Positions 11,428 through 22,650 of a stretch of 64,000 nt of DNA are shown piece after piece. The stretch comes from Rhinopithecus roxellana (Eukaryota > Chordata > Mammalia > Primates > Cercopithecidae). The stretch is from NCBI RefSeq assembly GCF_007565055.1, contig NC_044553.1, positions 128,096,241-128,160,240 on the forward strand, given 5' to 3'. The number at the start of each line of letters is the position of its first letter. The first letter of the stretch is position 1. The notes beneath the pieces were generated by a model. The model did not search any database and was not told where the DNA came from. It saw nothing but the letters and a program-made list of their open reading frames with translations. Both the position numbers and the translations under genes were made by a program.

Positions 11428-11718
11428 GTTTGTTTTTGAGATTGAATCTTGCTCTGTTGCCCAGGCTGGAGTGTAGTTGTGCAATCTGGGCTCACTGCAA
11501 GCTCCACCTTTCAGGTTCACACCATTCTCCTGCCTCAGCTTCCCAAGTAGCTAGGACTACAGGCACCCGCCACCATGCCTGGCTAATTTTTTGTATTTTT
11601 AGTAGAGACAGGGTTTCACTGTGTTAACCAGGATGGTCTCGATCTTCTGACCTCGCGATCTGCCTGCCTCACCCTCCCAAAATGCTGGGATTACAGGTGT
11701 GAGCCACCTCACCTGGCC
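11428..11718 (-). mobile_element. Alu (AluS/Y-like) in L1
   Basis: Complete Alu on the minus strand, with a short T/G tail and the usual CTCACTGCAAGCTCCACC and CTAATTTTTTGTATTTTTAG blocks. The target-site duplication is GGATAAGTTT (11418-11427 and 11719-11728), showing insertion into the L1 at this point. Confidence 0.92.
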
Positions 11719-13499
11719 GGATAAGTTTTTATGATGTGCTGCTGGATTCAGTTTGCCAATATGTTGTTGAGGATTTTTGCTTCAATGTTCATCAAGGATA
11801 TCAGCTAGAAGATTTCTTTTTTTTGCTGTGTCCCTTCCAGATTTTGGTATCAGGATGATCCTGACCTTGTAGAAGAAGTTAGGGAGGAGTCCCTTCTCCT
11901 CAATTTTTTGGAATAGTTTCAGTTGGAATGGTATCAACTCTTCTTTGCACATTTGGTGGAATTTGGCTGTGAATGAGTCTTGTCCTGGGCTTCTTTGGCT
12001 GATAGGCTATTTATTACTGATTCAATTTCAGAGTTTGTTACTGGTCTGTTCAGGGATTCAATTTCTTCCTTGCTCAGTCATAAGAAGGTGTATACAGGAA
12101 TTTGTCTATGTTTTTCTGTATTTTCTAGTTGATGTGCATAGAAGTGTTCACAATATTCTATGATGGTTATTTGTATTTCTGTGGGGTCAGTGGTAATGCC
12201 AGCTGTTTGTTTCTAATTGTGTTTATGTGGATCTTCTCCCTTTTCTTCTTTATTTGACTAGCTAGTGGTCTATGTATTTTATTAATTTTTTTCATAAAAA
12301 CAACTCCTGGATTCATTGATCTCTTGAGTATTTTTTTTGTATGTCTCAGTCTCCTTCAGTTCAGTGCTGATTTTGGTTATTTCTTGTCTTCTGCTAGCTT
12401 TGGGATTGGTTTGCTTGTGGTTCTCTGGTTTTTTTAGTTGTGATGTTAAATTATTAAATTGAGATCTTTCTAACTTTTCAATGTGGGCATTTAGTGCTAT
12501 AAATTTCCCTCTTAACACTGCTTTACCTGTGTCCCAGAGATTCTATTATGCTGTATCTTTGTTCTCATTAGTTTCAAAAAACTTCTTGATTTCTGCCTGA
12601 ATTTCATTATTTACCCAAAAGTCATTCAGGAGCAGATTATTTAATTTCCATGTAAATGTATGGTTTTGAGCACATTTCTTAGTCTTGATTTCTAATTTGT
12701 GCTGTGGTTCAAGAGATTGTTATAATTTCAGTTCTTTTTTATTTGCTGAGGAGTGTTTTTGTGTTCAATTATGTGGTCAGTTTTAGAGTATGTGCCACAT
12801 GGTGGTGAGAAGAATGTGCATTCTGTTGCTTTTGGGCAGAGAGTTCTGTAGCTGTCTATCCAGTCGATGTGATCCTGTGCTGAGGTCAGGTTCTGAATAT
12901 CTTTGTGGTTTTTTCTGTCCTGATGATCTAATACTGTCAGTGGGGTGTTGAAGTCTCCCACTGTTACTGTATGGGAGTCTGTCTCTTTGAAGGTCACTAA
13001 GAACTTCCTTTATCCGTCTGGGTGATCCTGTGTTGGGTGCATATATATTTAGAAGACTTAGGTCTTCCTGTTAAATGGAACCCTTTCCTATTACGTCATG
13101 CCTTTGTCTTTTTTGATCTTTGTTGGTTTAAAGTCTGTTTTGTCTGAAATTACGATTGCAACCCTTGCTTTTTTCTGTTTTCCATTTGCTTGGTAGATTT
13201 TCCTCCATCTCTTTATTTTAAGTCCATGGGTATCATTGCATGTGAGATGGGTCTCCTGAAGACAGCGTATTTTGGATGTTGGTGTTTTATTCAGCTTTCC
13301 ACTCTGTGCCTTTTAATTAGGGCATGTAGCCTGTTTCCATTCAAGGTTCGTATTGATATGTGTGGATTTGTTCCTGTTGTGATGTTAGCTGGTTATTGTG
13401 CAGACTTGTTTAGATGGTTGCCTTACAGTGTTACCGGTCTATGTACTTCAGTGTGTTTCTGTAGTGTCTGGTAACAGTCTTTCATATTTACTGTTTCCT

Positions 13500-14830
13500 T
13501 CAGGAGCTCCCGTAAGGTAGATCTAGTGGTAATAAGTTTCCTCAGCGTGTGCTTTTCTGAAAAGGATCTTGTTTCTCTTCATTTATGAAGCTTAATTTGG
13601 TCAGACATGAAATTCTGGGATGAAATTTCTTTTCTTTCAGAATGTTGAATATTGACCCCCTAATCTCTTCTGGCTTGTGGGGTTTCTGCTGAGAGGTCCA
13701 CCGTCAGTCTGATGGGCTTCCCTTTGTGGGTGACCTGACCTTTCTGTCTAGCTGCCTTTTACATTTTTATTTCATTTTGACCTTGGAGAATCTGATGATT
13801 ATGTGTCTTGGGGATGATTTTCTTGTGAAGTATTTTACTGGGGTTCTTGAAATTTCCTGAATTTGAGTGTTGGCCTCTCTAGCTACGTTGGGGGAATTTC
13901 TCATAGATGATATCCTGAAATATGCTTTCCAAGTTGCTTACACTCTCTTCCTCTCTTTCAGGGACACCAGTGAGTCATAGATTTGGTCTCTTCATATAAT
14001 CCCATATTTCTCCCAGGGTTTGTTCATTCTTTTTCATTTTTTTTTTCTATATTCTTGTCTGTCTTATTTCAGAAAGTCAGTCTTTCAAGATCTGAGATTC
14101 TTTCCTCAGCTTGTTCTAATCTGTTATTAATACTTGTGACTGCATTATGAGACAGAGTCTTGCTCTGTCGGCCAGGCTAGAGTGCAGTGGCACGATCTCG
14201 GCTCACTGCAACCTCTGCCTCCCAAGCTCAAGCAATTCTCCTGCCTCAGCCTCCCAAGTAGCTGGGATTACAGGCGTGTGCCACCACGCCCAGCTAATTT
14301 TTGTATTTTTAATAGAGACGGGGTTTCACCATGTTGGCCAGGCTGGTCTTGAACTCCTGACCTCAGGTAATCCACCCACCTCAGCCTCCCAAAGTGCTGG
14401 GATTACAGGTGTGAGCCACCATGCCCGGCTGTGAAATTCTTAAATTTCACAGCTGAAAATTCTTTCTTGAAAAAGAATTCTTTTTTGAAAAAAATATTCT
14501 TTTTTTGAAAATTCTTTTTCAGCTCTATAAGGGCAGTTACAGTCTTTTCTATGTTGGCTATTTGTCTGTCAGGTCCTGTATTGTTTTATTATGATTTTTA
14601 ACTTCCTTGGATTGGTTTTCAATGTACTCCTGCATCTCAATTATCTTCAGTTCTATCTGTATCCCGAATTCTCTTTCTGTCATTTTAGCCATCTCAACCT
14701 GGTTCAGAACCTTTGCTGGAGAGGTGGTGTGATCATTTAGAGGAAAGAAGACTCTCTGGCTTTTTGAGTTATGAGTTCTTGCATTGGTTCTTATCTTTGT
14801 GACTGATGTTTCTTCCATCTTTGAAGTTGC
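13500..14830 (-). pseudogene. L1 ORF1 remnant (split by an Alu)
   Basis: ORF1 encodes the trimeric coiled-coil RNA-binding protein of L1. Minus-strand text at 14818-14558 reads as an N-terminal segment with a heptad-like region (MEETSVTKIRTN..., later EFGIQIELKIIEMQEYIE). The C-terminal part lies at about 14140-13540, beyond the Alu. Stops and the Alu destroy the frame. The region at 14451-14524 contains repeated TTCTTTTTGAAAA motifs and short inverted repeats. Confidence 0.75.
14147..14430 (-). mobile_element. Alu (AluSx-like) in L1 ORF1
   Basis: Full-length Alu body on the minus strand from GAGACAGAGTCTTGCTCTGT to CACCATGCCCGGCT. It lacks an obvious T-tail at its left edge, which is unusual for a full-length Alu. 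No clear target-site duplication was found. Confidence 0.9.
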
Positions 14831-16221
14831 TGACCTTTGGAGGGAATTTTTTCCCTTTTATCCTATCTGATGACCTTGAGGGTTTGATTATGGTATAAGG
14901 TGGATTCAGCCAACTGGCTTTGTTTCTGCAAGATTTTAGGGGGCCAGTGCTGAGTTCCCAACTCTTGTACTATGTGCCCCAACTCTGGGAGACTCGTATT
15001 GGGTCCTGACTTTGTTCTCTGGCTCCCTGAGTTTGTGAATTCACCGCACTAGGGGACGGAGGTGCTTCTGGACCATTGGTCACCACTCCAGTGGGTAGTG
15101 TCAGCCAAAATGTTTATAGTGGGGAGACAGCTGGATCTGTCTTTGTTTGCATGTGCCAGCAGTAACAGCAGTGGCAACACGGCAGGGTGCACACTCATTA
15201 ACTGCAGCGGGGTGCTAGCGTGTGCCAGGATGCCTGCCTCCATGCGGGTGTTCACCACAGTGGTGGAAGCAGCACAGCTCCAGGGTGAGGGGCCCCTGAT
15301 GGTACATGTGGTCATGTTGGTGGTGGTACTAGCAGGGGGTGGGGCACTGGTGGGCACAGGTCTGTGTGTGTTCTCTGTGCACCGCAGTCAGGAGTGGTCA
15401 CTCAGGGAAGGGGAGGGTCCACTGTTCTCTATGTCTAGTTTTAGTCCCCCAGAAATGTTGACACAAGGGTGGGGTGCTGGTGGGGGTGTGGCTGGCTGGC
15501 TCTGTGCCTGTCAAAGCTCCAACTGCAATGTTGGTCCGGTGGGGGTAGGGTGAGGGGAGTGCACTCCCACCACAGCAGTGGCAGGGCAGGGTGCACACAC
15601 ACACGTGCGTGCTGGTGAGACAAGGAAAGCAAATGCTTCTGCACACACACGTTGGCATAAGTAATGTAGGGACTGGCTGTGGCTCCATGAGAAGCTTCAG
15701 TGTGGGGAGGGGGAATGCAGGATAGTGTGTGCTCATAGGGGCTGCCCTGATGGAGCTCTCCACTGGATGGGCGTAGTCTACCAGTGCAGGAGATATGATG
15801 CGGGTCCCCAGGGTATCCAAGGCTGCCCTGTAAGTAGGTTGGGGGCCCTGGGAGAGGCCAACAGACCAAGGGATGCTCAGGTTGGACAGGCCCCATGTGA
15901 TAGACAAGACTGCCCTGCAGAGATGAGATCTGATAGTTCCACTAAGGGTACCATCTCCTACGGGAGCAAGTAGGGGCTAAAGGGATGGGCTTCCTTGGCC
16001 ATGCGCCACTACAGATGCTCCGGCTCCAAAGCCTCTGAGCTCTGCTTCAGTAGGCATGCTGCCCCCACCACTTCTCTAAGCAACTTTCTGCCAACTGGAG
16101 TGTCTGTGCTGGTCAAAGCGTTTCCTCCTGCTAAGGTTCCAGAGGCTCATGGTGAGACAGGGTTGCTCCTTGCCAGTCCAACTTACCCATTCCCCTACAG
16201 TTGTTGGGGGCCAGGGATGAG

Positions 16222-16518
16222 TCTGTAGGCTGCACAGGAAGCATTGTTGAGGAGGCCTCAGGAAACTTACAATCATGGGGGAAAATAAAGGGGAAGCAGA
16301 CACATCTTACATGGCCAGAGAAGAAGAAGGGAGAGCAGGGGGAGGTGCTACACATTTGTAAAGGACCAGATCACAACAGAACTCACTCTCAGGAGAACAG
16401 CAAAGGGGAAGTCCACCCCCACGATCTAATTACCTCCCACCAGGCCCCTCCTCCAACATGGGGGATTACAATTTGACATAAGATTTGGGCAATGACTCAA
16501 ATCCAAACCGTATCAGAA
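16222..16518 (-). mobile_element. MaLR LTR fragment (MST/THE1 type)
   Basis: Minus-strand start TGATACGGTTTGGATTTGAG at 16518, followed by the CCCAAATCTTATGTCAAATT and GGTGGGAGGTAATTAGATCG blocks, matches the first ~300 bp of MST/THE1 LTRs. The rest of the LTR is missing, and it adjoins the 5' end of the older L1. Confidence 0.85.
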
Positions 16519-16834
16519 ATCAAGATGGTCTCCTGCTTTCTTTATTACAACACCTCAGCAAGAGGGAGATGAAAGGGTCTGAGGTGTTGCCAGTCCCTGC
16601 CTTCTGTGTCGATGTCAGTGGGACTTCCTAGCTACACCTTTTCTTGGCATTGCCTATTCACTCACCCATTCATTCATTCCTTCTGCAAACTGTTATGTGG
16701 TACCTCCCAATACACCATGTTTTAGGGACTGGCACTGCAAATAAGCAGTGTATAAAACAAAATCATGGAATCCCCATTTTAGTCCCTGAAAGCCAGCTGA
16801 TGAGCAGACAGGGAGGGAGGGATGAACAGGAGGA
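16519..16834. other. Unassigned sequence
   Basis: Nothing recognisable in this 316-bp stretch. It has short CATTCATTC and GGAGGGAGGGA runs and no open frame with a recognisable domain. Confidence 0.45.
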
Positions 16835-17145
16835 GCAGAGAGGATTGGGGGGGCTATGAGACTGCTTTATATGATACTACAATGGTGGGTACCTGTGATT
16901 ATGTACTTGTCCAAACACATAGGATGCACAACACCAAGAGTGAAACTCAGTGTAAGCCATGAACTCTGCGTGACGATGATCTGTCAATGCAGGCTCTTCC
17001 AGTGGAGCCAATGTGCCACTGAGGTGCAGGGTGTTGACTGAGGGAGGGCTGTGTATGTGTAGGGGTAGTGGGCAGATGGGAACCCGCGGTACCTTTTGCT
17101 CAGATTTGCTGTGAACCTGAAACTGCTCTAAAAAATAAAGTATAT
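16835..17145 (+). mobile_element. 3' end of an ancient L1 (L1M type)
   Basis: The block order ACAACACCAAGAGTGAAACT, GATGATCTGTCAATGCAGG, GGGAGGGCTGTGTATGTGTA, ACCTTTTGCTCAGATTTGCT, GTGAACCTGAAACTGCTCTA and AAAAAATAAAGTATATG is the familiar 3' UTR end of old L1M elements. Only the terminal ~310 bp remains. Confidence 0.8.
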
Positions 17146-17649
17146 GAAAAGAAAACATAAGAAGAAAGGCATAGGATAGTGGTAGGCATTCTCCAGATAA
17201 CTGAGTAGGGTGAGGTGCTGGACAGGGGATGTGTCTGGACCCAGACTACCCTCAAGATCTCTGTGCACACTCGGCTGCTTGACTTTGCTGAGACAGTTCA
17301 GCGGCACAACACGCCACCTACCCTTCTGCAGAGGTCAGCAACCTGGGAGAGGACCTAGTCAGTTCTGGGGAGTGAAATACCAAGACTGTTTGATGGGCAG
17401 TCCAGGAGAGAGTATATTGTATTGTTAACTAGAATGAAAACACTTTAGAGCTGCCAGGGGTCTTGGACAATAGCTTATCCAGACTCCTCATTTACAGAGG
17501 TTTTATGGACCATTCAACATCCCTAAAACACTATTGGAGCCTCACAAACTTATATATAAAACCCAAAGGACAGCTGGGTAATTTTGTATAGACATTCTTA
17601 CATTTTTGACCTAAAAGGAAAAAGCTGAGGCAAAATTAATATAAGTAGA
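17146..17649. other. Unassigned, with a short LTR scrap at the end
   Basis: No gene or known repeat is recognised up to 17610. Bases 17611-17649 (AAAGGAAAAAGCTGAGGCAA, then TTAATATAAGTAGAG) match the reverse complement of the LTR-like repeat seen at 4620-4670 and 6220-6265, so a scrap of that family adjoins the Alu. Confidence 0.45.
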
Positions 17650-17905
17650 GGGCCGGGCACAGTGGTTCACAACTGTAATCCCAGCACTTTGGGAGGCTGA
17701 GGCAGGAGGATTGCTTGAGGTTAGGAGTGTGAGACCAGCCTGGGCAACACAGTGAAACCCTGTCTCTACAAAATTTAAAAAAAAAAAGTAGCCAGGTATG
17801 GTGGCGCATGCCTGTAGTCCCAGCCACTCAGAAGGCTGAGGCGGGAGGACTGCTTGAGTCCAGGAATTTGAGATGACAGTGAAGTGTGGGTCATTGTGTC
17901 TGGCA
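17650..17905 (+). mobile_element. AluJ-like, 3' end degraded
   Basis: Begins GGGCCGGGCACAGTGGTTCA with AluJ-like text (GAGACCAGCCTGGGCAACAC, central A11). The second monomer loses similarity after about 17865 and there is no A-tail, so the copy is truncated or strongly diverged. Confidence 0.85.
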
Positions 17906-18427
17906 CAGCATTATTTGGTTAATTTATAGCTACCCGTGGCAATAGTAAGCAGTTGCAAGAAATGAATACATAGCTCATGGTGTAAGTAGGATGTGATTGT
18001 TATTTTATGTCTCTCTGGGCCTGATAATTTAAAAGGACTCATATTCCTCGAATAAAAGTTATCTCCTTTTCTCAAGATCAATGGTCTCTACTGGCATCTA
18101 TCAAACTGGCCATGCCTGTGCCCTATTCTGGGTCCATATGGAAGCTCTGTTTGTACCTTTTGGTTGACCTCTGAGGAGTAGCTTGGATACCTTCTTCCCC
18201 TTAACACTGTAGAGGCTCTCTCTGCAACAGAACTCCCTACATCTCACAGCACCAGCCTCCATTCTCCTACCAAGGATGATTTGTATGTCCAGCCTTCTCT
18301 AGGACTTCTGCCAGATTGGGTGAATCCAAAAAATACTGACCTTCTTAACATCTCTTTGTAAAAACAGCTCTCATTTCTGTTTTTATATTTCTTTTACTTT
18401 CCTCCTCTTCCTCCTCCTCCTCCTTCT

Positions 18428-18428
<1 letters not shown>
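17906..18428. other. Unassigned, ending in a CCT/CTC-rich tract
   Basis: Unassigned sequence. A (CCT)n/(TCC)n simple repeat lies at about 18398-18428 just before the T-run of the next Alu. Confidence 0.5.
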
Positions 18429-18462
<34 letters not shown>

Positions 18463-18765
18463 GACAGGGTCTTGTTCTGTTTTCTAGGCTGGAGTGCAGT
18501 GGCATGGTCATAGTTCACTGCAGCCTCAAACTCCTGGGCTCAAACCATCCTCCTTCCCCAGCCTCCCAAGTAGCTGGATCTACAGGTGCTTGCCACCATG
18601 CTCAGCTAAACTAAAAAAAAGATCTTTTTTTTTTTTTTTTTTTTTAGAGATGGGCTCTTGTATCGTTGCCCACGCTGAACTCAAACTCCTGGCTTCAAGT
18701 GATCCTCCTGCATCAGCCTCCCAAAGCTCTGGGATTACGGGCGTATGCCATCACACTGGGCCTGT
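18429..18765 (-). mobile_element. AluJ-like with expanded A-tracts
   Basis: Minus-strand Alu with a T31-type tail at 18429-18459 and a second long T-run (18625-18645) that is its central linker. Old-Alu text such as CAGCCTCAAACTCCTGGGCT indicates AluJ. Confidence 0.88.
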
Positions 18766-21740
18766 TTTTCATATTTCAAAGACACGAAGCCACCTCAGTG
18801 GAAGGTAGGTATTTGAGTGAGATCTTTGTGATTGTTACGTGCTCTCCTGAACTAAATTCAAGCATGCACAAGTCCATCTCTTCTCTGAAGAACTGAATCC
18901 ATAATGGGAAATATTCTACACACAGTACACCGTGTATGCAAGTAGGCATGCATGAGCACATCATCTTTAAATAATGAGATTCAGAAAATATGATTGAGGA
19001 CAGAGTTTATTTGAGGGCAAAACTTGAGGAGAGCCACCTGGAAACACTAACTCCACGTGACTGGCGTTAGCATTCTAAAGTGGAAAAGTTAGTATCACGT
19101 AGGTAGACATATTACTAGCAGGATTAGAACATTTTCCAGACAAGACTAGTGCATACACTGTAGCAATTGATTGCTTACAGATTGCTATATTCCAAGGAGG
19201 ATTATTCCTCCATGAGCAGGAACAGTGATCCAAGAGGTTCTTACCTCTGGCACTGTTTGATCTTAATAATTTATAGAAAAAAAAAAGGAGTTGTGGCTAT
19301 CTGCTATGTGACTCAGGCTGCATAGCCACATTCCTCTCAAGGCTCAGAATGATTTAAAATCCCAACATCTTAAAGTTTAAATTATTTAGTTTCACAAATG
19401 GTATATTTATGTCTTTTCACCCCCTTAGCCTCTCTTCAGGTACAGCCAGGAGAGCCACATTCAAAACCAAGAAGAGAAAGGAGACATAGGACTACAGCCG
19501 GAATGTTTAGGATCTAAGGCACAGTGTACAAAATGCATCAAAATCTAGCAAAGTCAGGTGATAGAAGCTTATAATTACATACACGCTCAATGCACACTTC
19601 AAACCTTTGAGTAATTGCTTAAGAATAGGTTAATAATTGTGCTTGGTATTCCATCATTTGATTTTCCAAGTAGATTATAAATTCCTGGAGGGTGAGCTGA
19701 TCTCAGGGAAGCCAGGCTCAGCAGTGGGTTCTCCCTTCAGTACACCCAATGCCAACCAAAAGTTTGGGCATGCAAGGAAGTGTGGACTCCCAACCAAGTT
19801 GAAGGAAGATTTCTTTAATTTTGAGCTCAAATTTAGACATACAGGAGAGGAAGGTATGACATATAACACCTTTTAAGATTTGAATTTTTGTTGCCTAACA
19901 CCAGGGGTTTGGTCCAGGTCTCTTTGCTCACTGCACAGAAAGACAGTCTCCGAGATGACAAATATTGTCCAGGAAGAAAGCACTATTTGAGTAATGTCAG
20001 CCAGGAAGACAAGAGATAATTCTCAAACCTATCTCCCCAGCTGACCAACACTCGGGGTTAATATAGTGGGCAGGAATGTAACTACATGCAGAAAAGCAGA
20101 AATTAAGGAGGGAAAAGAAAGCAATCATGATGGATGAGGGGTCTGGTGTCTTAGTGCTTGGATGTGGTGATCTAGTGAGTTTCAGTACCTTGCCCAACAA
20201 AGGAACTCAGATAAGACAAATGTAAGTTTCAAGTTTTAAGCCCAGAGGATCAATTTCTGTTTATTCAAAAGAACCCTCCAAACCTGGTAAACATCATTTC
20301 TATGGGTAAATTGGGATGGTTTCATTTTGAGACCAGTAATGTTGACACCAATACTCCTCAGAGAGGTCCAAGGAGCATCTGAGTCAATTAGCCTGGGAAG
20401 TCATAAATGGCATAGATTCTTGGGTCATGTTCTCGCCTAATGCTGCAGAATGTGGAGTCAGGCCTTGGGAGACTCCCTGTTCACAAGGATACCAAGTGAT
20501 TTTTATGCAAATCCTATTCTGAAACACAAGTAGTTGCTGTCAATCAAATGGGACATCCACCTGAAATGAGTATGGCCTTTTGGTGTCAGGCGATGTGCCT
20601 TGGGTCTTGCAGGATTTGAGGAGACAGAGGAAGGGTGCAGCTTTCCAGTGTCTCAGGACGAAGTTCAGAGGCTGGGATGTGAGAGGGCACAGTGGAGGCC
20701 ACTGTTTTTCCTACTTCTATGTTTAGGGTTCACCTGGTTTTAAGGAAGCTTCTAGCTGCTCTGGCTCTGACTTTGAAAGAACATTTGGTTGAAATGCAAA
20801 TGCCCCAGACCGGGCAGCCAGCACAGCATTTCTATAAGAAAATAAGCTGTTCACAGCTGTGTCAGACCTGTGAGCTCACATGATGTTTTTCCTCTGTGCC
20901 TTAAAAATAATTTCCAAAATTAGTTTTGGATCTTTAAACTGAGATGTAATGGTTATCTCACAATGAGAAAAGCGTTCACATTTCTCTTTGTAAAACCACT
21001 TCAGAGTCTGCCTTTTGATTCAATGAGTATATCGCCACTTAGACCCATACTCTGAAAACTCCCACAGTAATAGGCAGAAATGCTTCTTTTGGCTCACACA
21101 GGCAAATATAATCCCAGTAAACAAATAACTTTTAAAAAAGCATTCATATTATATGTTATGCAGCATGGTGAATATATGTAATTTCAAAAGTGAAGACTTT
21201 ACAAATATTTGTCAATACTGACAAATAACTTATATCAGTATTGGGTTTGGTTGTGTTTGGCTGAGACATCCAGAATAAAAGAGCTGATAGGAAGTGGAAT
21301 TTAATGGGTTTTTTTTTTTTTTTTTTTTCTGCTTTAAAGAAGCCCAGGGTAAGCAGTAAGTTCCCCAGGGGCCCTTGCTCCCTTCTGCCAGCCGCTCTTC
21401 CTGCCTTAGCTGGGGCTCTCAATCTTGTACTCCAAGGTGGCTGCCAGGACTCCAGATGTCACATCCCTTTCCCAAGCATCAGGATGGAGAGAGAAAGAAG
21501 GCCATCCAGTCTCTCTTTGAGAAGACTTCCTAGAAGAATTGGTAAGATTTCTACTTACATCTCTGTTGGCCACACACCTGGACATAAGGGCACACACCAG
21601 CTTCAAGTCAGCTGCGAAGTGGGGGCTCTTTCCAGAGGAGAACATCACAGCCAAGCCTCTCATTCATTTCTGACTCAGAACGGGAGAATGAATGTTGGGT
21701 GACAAGTAACCTGGCATGCCTCCTGTGCTATCACCGTGAG
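18766..21740. other. Unassigned; possible LTR-like and L2 scraps
   Basis: No gene is recognised. The 18990-19070 block (minus strand ...CCCTCAAATAAACTCTGTCC) resembles an LTR polyadenylation region. A short L2/MIR-like phrase (ATTATAAATTCCTGGAGGGT) is at 19675. The T-run at 21310-21329 has no element attached that could be identified. Frames of 63-132 codons have no recognisable domain. Confidence 0.35.
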
Positions 21741-22447
21741 CTAGAACAATGAGAGATATGTGCTTCTGAGATAGAAAGTTGGCAGGACTGTTTTACAAGA
21801 TCCAACTCCAAAAACAAACAAACAAACAAAAAATCAAAAAAAAAAAAAACCTGCTGATAAAACAGGATGCAGTAAAGAAGCCAGCCAAAACCCACTAAAA
21901 CCAAGATGGCCACAAAAGCAACCTCTGATCATCCTCACTGCTCATTATATGCTAATTATAATACATTAACTTGCTCAAAGAAACTCCTACCAATGCCATG
22001 GCAATTTACAAATGCCATGGCAACGTCCAGGAATTACCCTATATGGTCTGAAAGAAGGAGGAACTATTAGTTCCCCTAACTGTCCTCCCCTTTCCCCAAA
22101 CACTCATGAATAATCCACCCCTTGTTTAACATATGATCAAGAAATAACCATAGAAATAGCCAACCAGGGCCGGGCGTGGTGGCTCACACCTGTAATCCCA
22201 GCACTTTGGGAGGCCGAGACGGGCGGATCACGAGGTCAGGAGATCGAGACCATCCTGGCTAACACGGTGAAACCCCGTCTCCACTAAAAATACAAAAAAC
22301 TAGCCGGGCGAGGTGGCGGTGCCTGTAGTCCCAGCTACTCAGGAGGCTGAGGCAGGAGAATGGCGTGAACCCGGGAGGTGGAGCTTGCAGTGAGCTGAGA
22401 TCTGGCCACTGCACTCCAGCCTGGGCGACAGAGCGAGACTCCGTCTC

Positions 22448-22478
<31 letters not shown>

Positions 22479-22650
22479 ACCAGCAGCATTCAGAGCTGCT
22501 CTGCCTATGCAGTAGCCACCCTGCTATTCCTTTACTTTCTTAGTAAACTTGCTTTCACTTCACTCTGTTGGCTGGCTCTTGAATTCCTGCCTGCCCAAAG
22601 CCAAGGACCCACATGGCCTCCCAAACTGAGTCTCAATTTTTGAGTTGGCC
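21741..22650 (+). mobile_element. ERV1-like solo LTR, split by AluY
   Basis: The block CAAGATGGCCACAAAAGCAA, two GCCATGGCAA repeats near 21996 and 22015, ATGAATAATCCACCCCTTGT, and after the Alu TTCCTTTACTTTCTTAGTAA then CTTGCTTTCACTTCACTCTG are typical of an ERV1-class LTR with U3, R and a U5-like end. No internal retroviral genes adjoin it. Family name not assigned. Confidence 0.65.
22168..22473 (+). mobile_element. AluYR-type AluY (Old World monkey lineage)
   Basis: Young full-length Alu. CTAGCCGGGCGAGGTGGCGG and GAGATCTGGCCACTGCACTC are cercopithecid AluYR-type variants (CCGGCC where human AluY has CCCGCC). The body is close to consensus. The target-site duplication AGCCAACCAG is at 22158-22167 and 22474-22483. 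It is inserted in the ERV1-like LTR. Confidence 0.93.

Larger units (their letters stand above)
8860..13430 (-). pseudogene. L1 ORF2 remnant (endonuclease-reverse transcriptase)
   Basis: In functional L1 this protein nicks target DNA and reverse-transcribes L1 RNA. Fragments readable on the minus strand include an endonuclease piece at 12997-12728 with VGDFNTPLTVLD and later TYSKTDHII, and a reverse-transcriptase piece at 11081-10800 with LLLADDMITYLE (the ADD catalytic motif) and GYKINVQKS. Fragments are separated by stops, frameshifts and two Alus, so no product is possible. Confidence 0.85.
8593..16215 (-). mobile_element. Near-full-length older L1 (L1PB/old L1PA-like)
   Basis: On the minus strand the order is 5' UTR (about 16215-14830), ORF1 remnant, ORF2 remnant, 3' UTR (about 8860-8593), then the polypurine tail. 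Three Alus (10543-10848, 11428-11718, 14147-14430) have been inserted. Without them the element is about 6.7 kb, close to full length. The 3' UTR text (two-thirds of a GGTGATGAGATAGTCTGTAT block on the minus strand) and the 5' UTR with repeated GTGCACAC-type stretches fit an L1 older than L1PA. All frames are broken many times. A foreign L1 segment is present at 9239-9385. Confidence 0.85.

Noticed and set aside
15062..15907. Overlapping frames of 151-169 codons on both strands
   Set aside because: They lie in the 5' UTR of the minus-strand L1, which is GC-rich and stop-poor. No known protein similarity.
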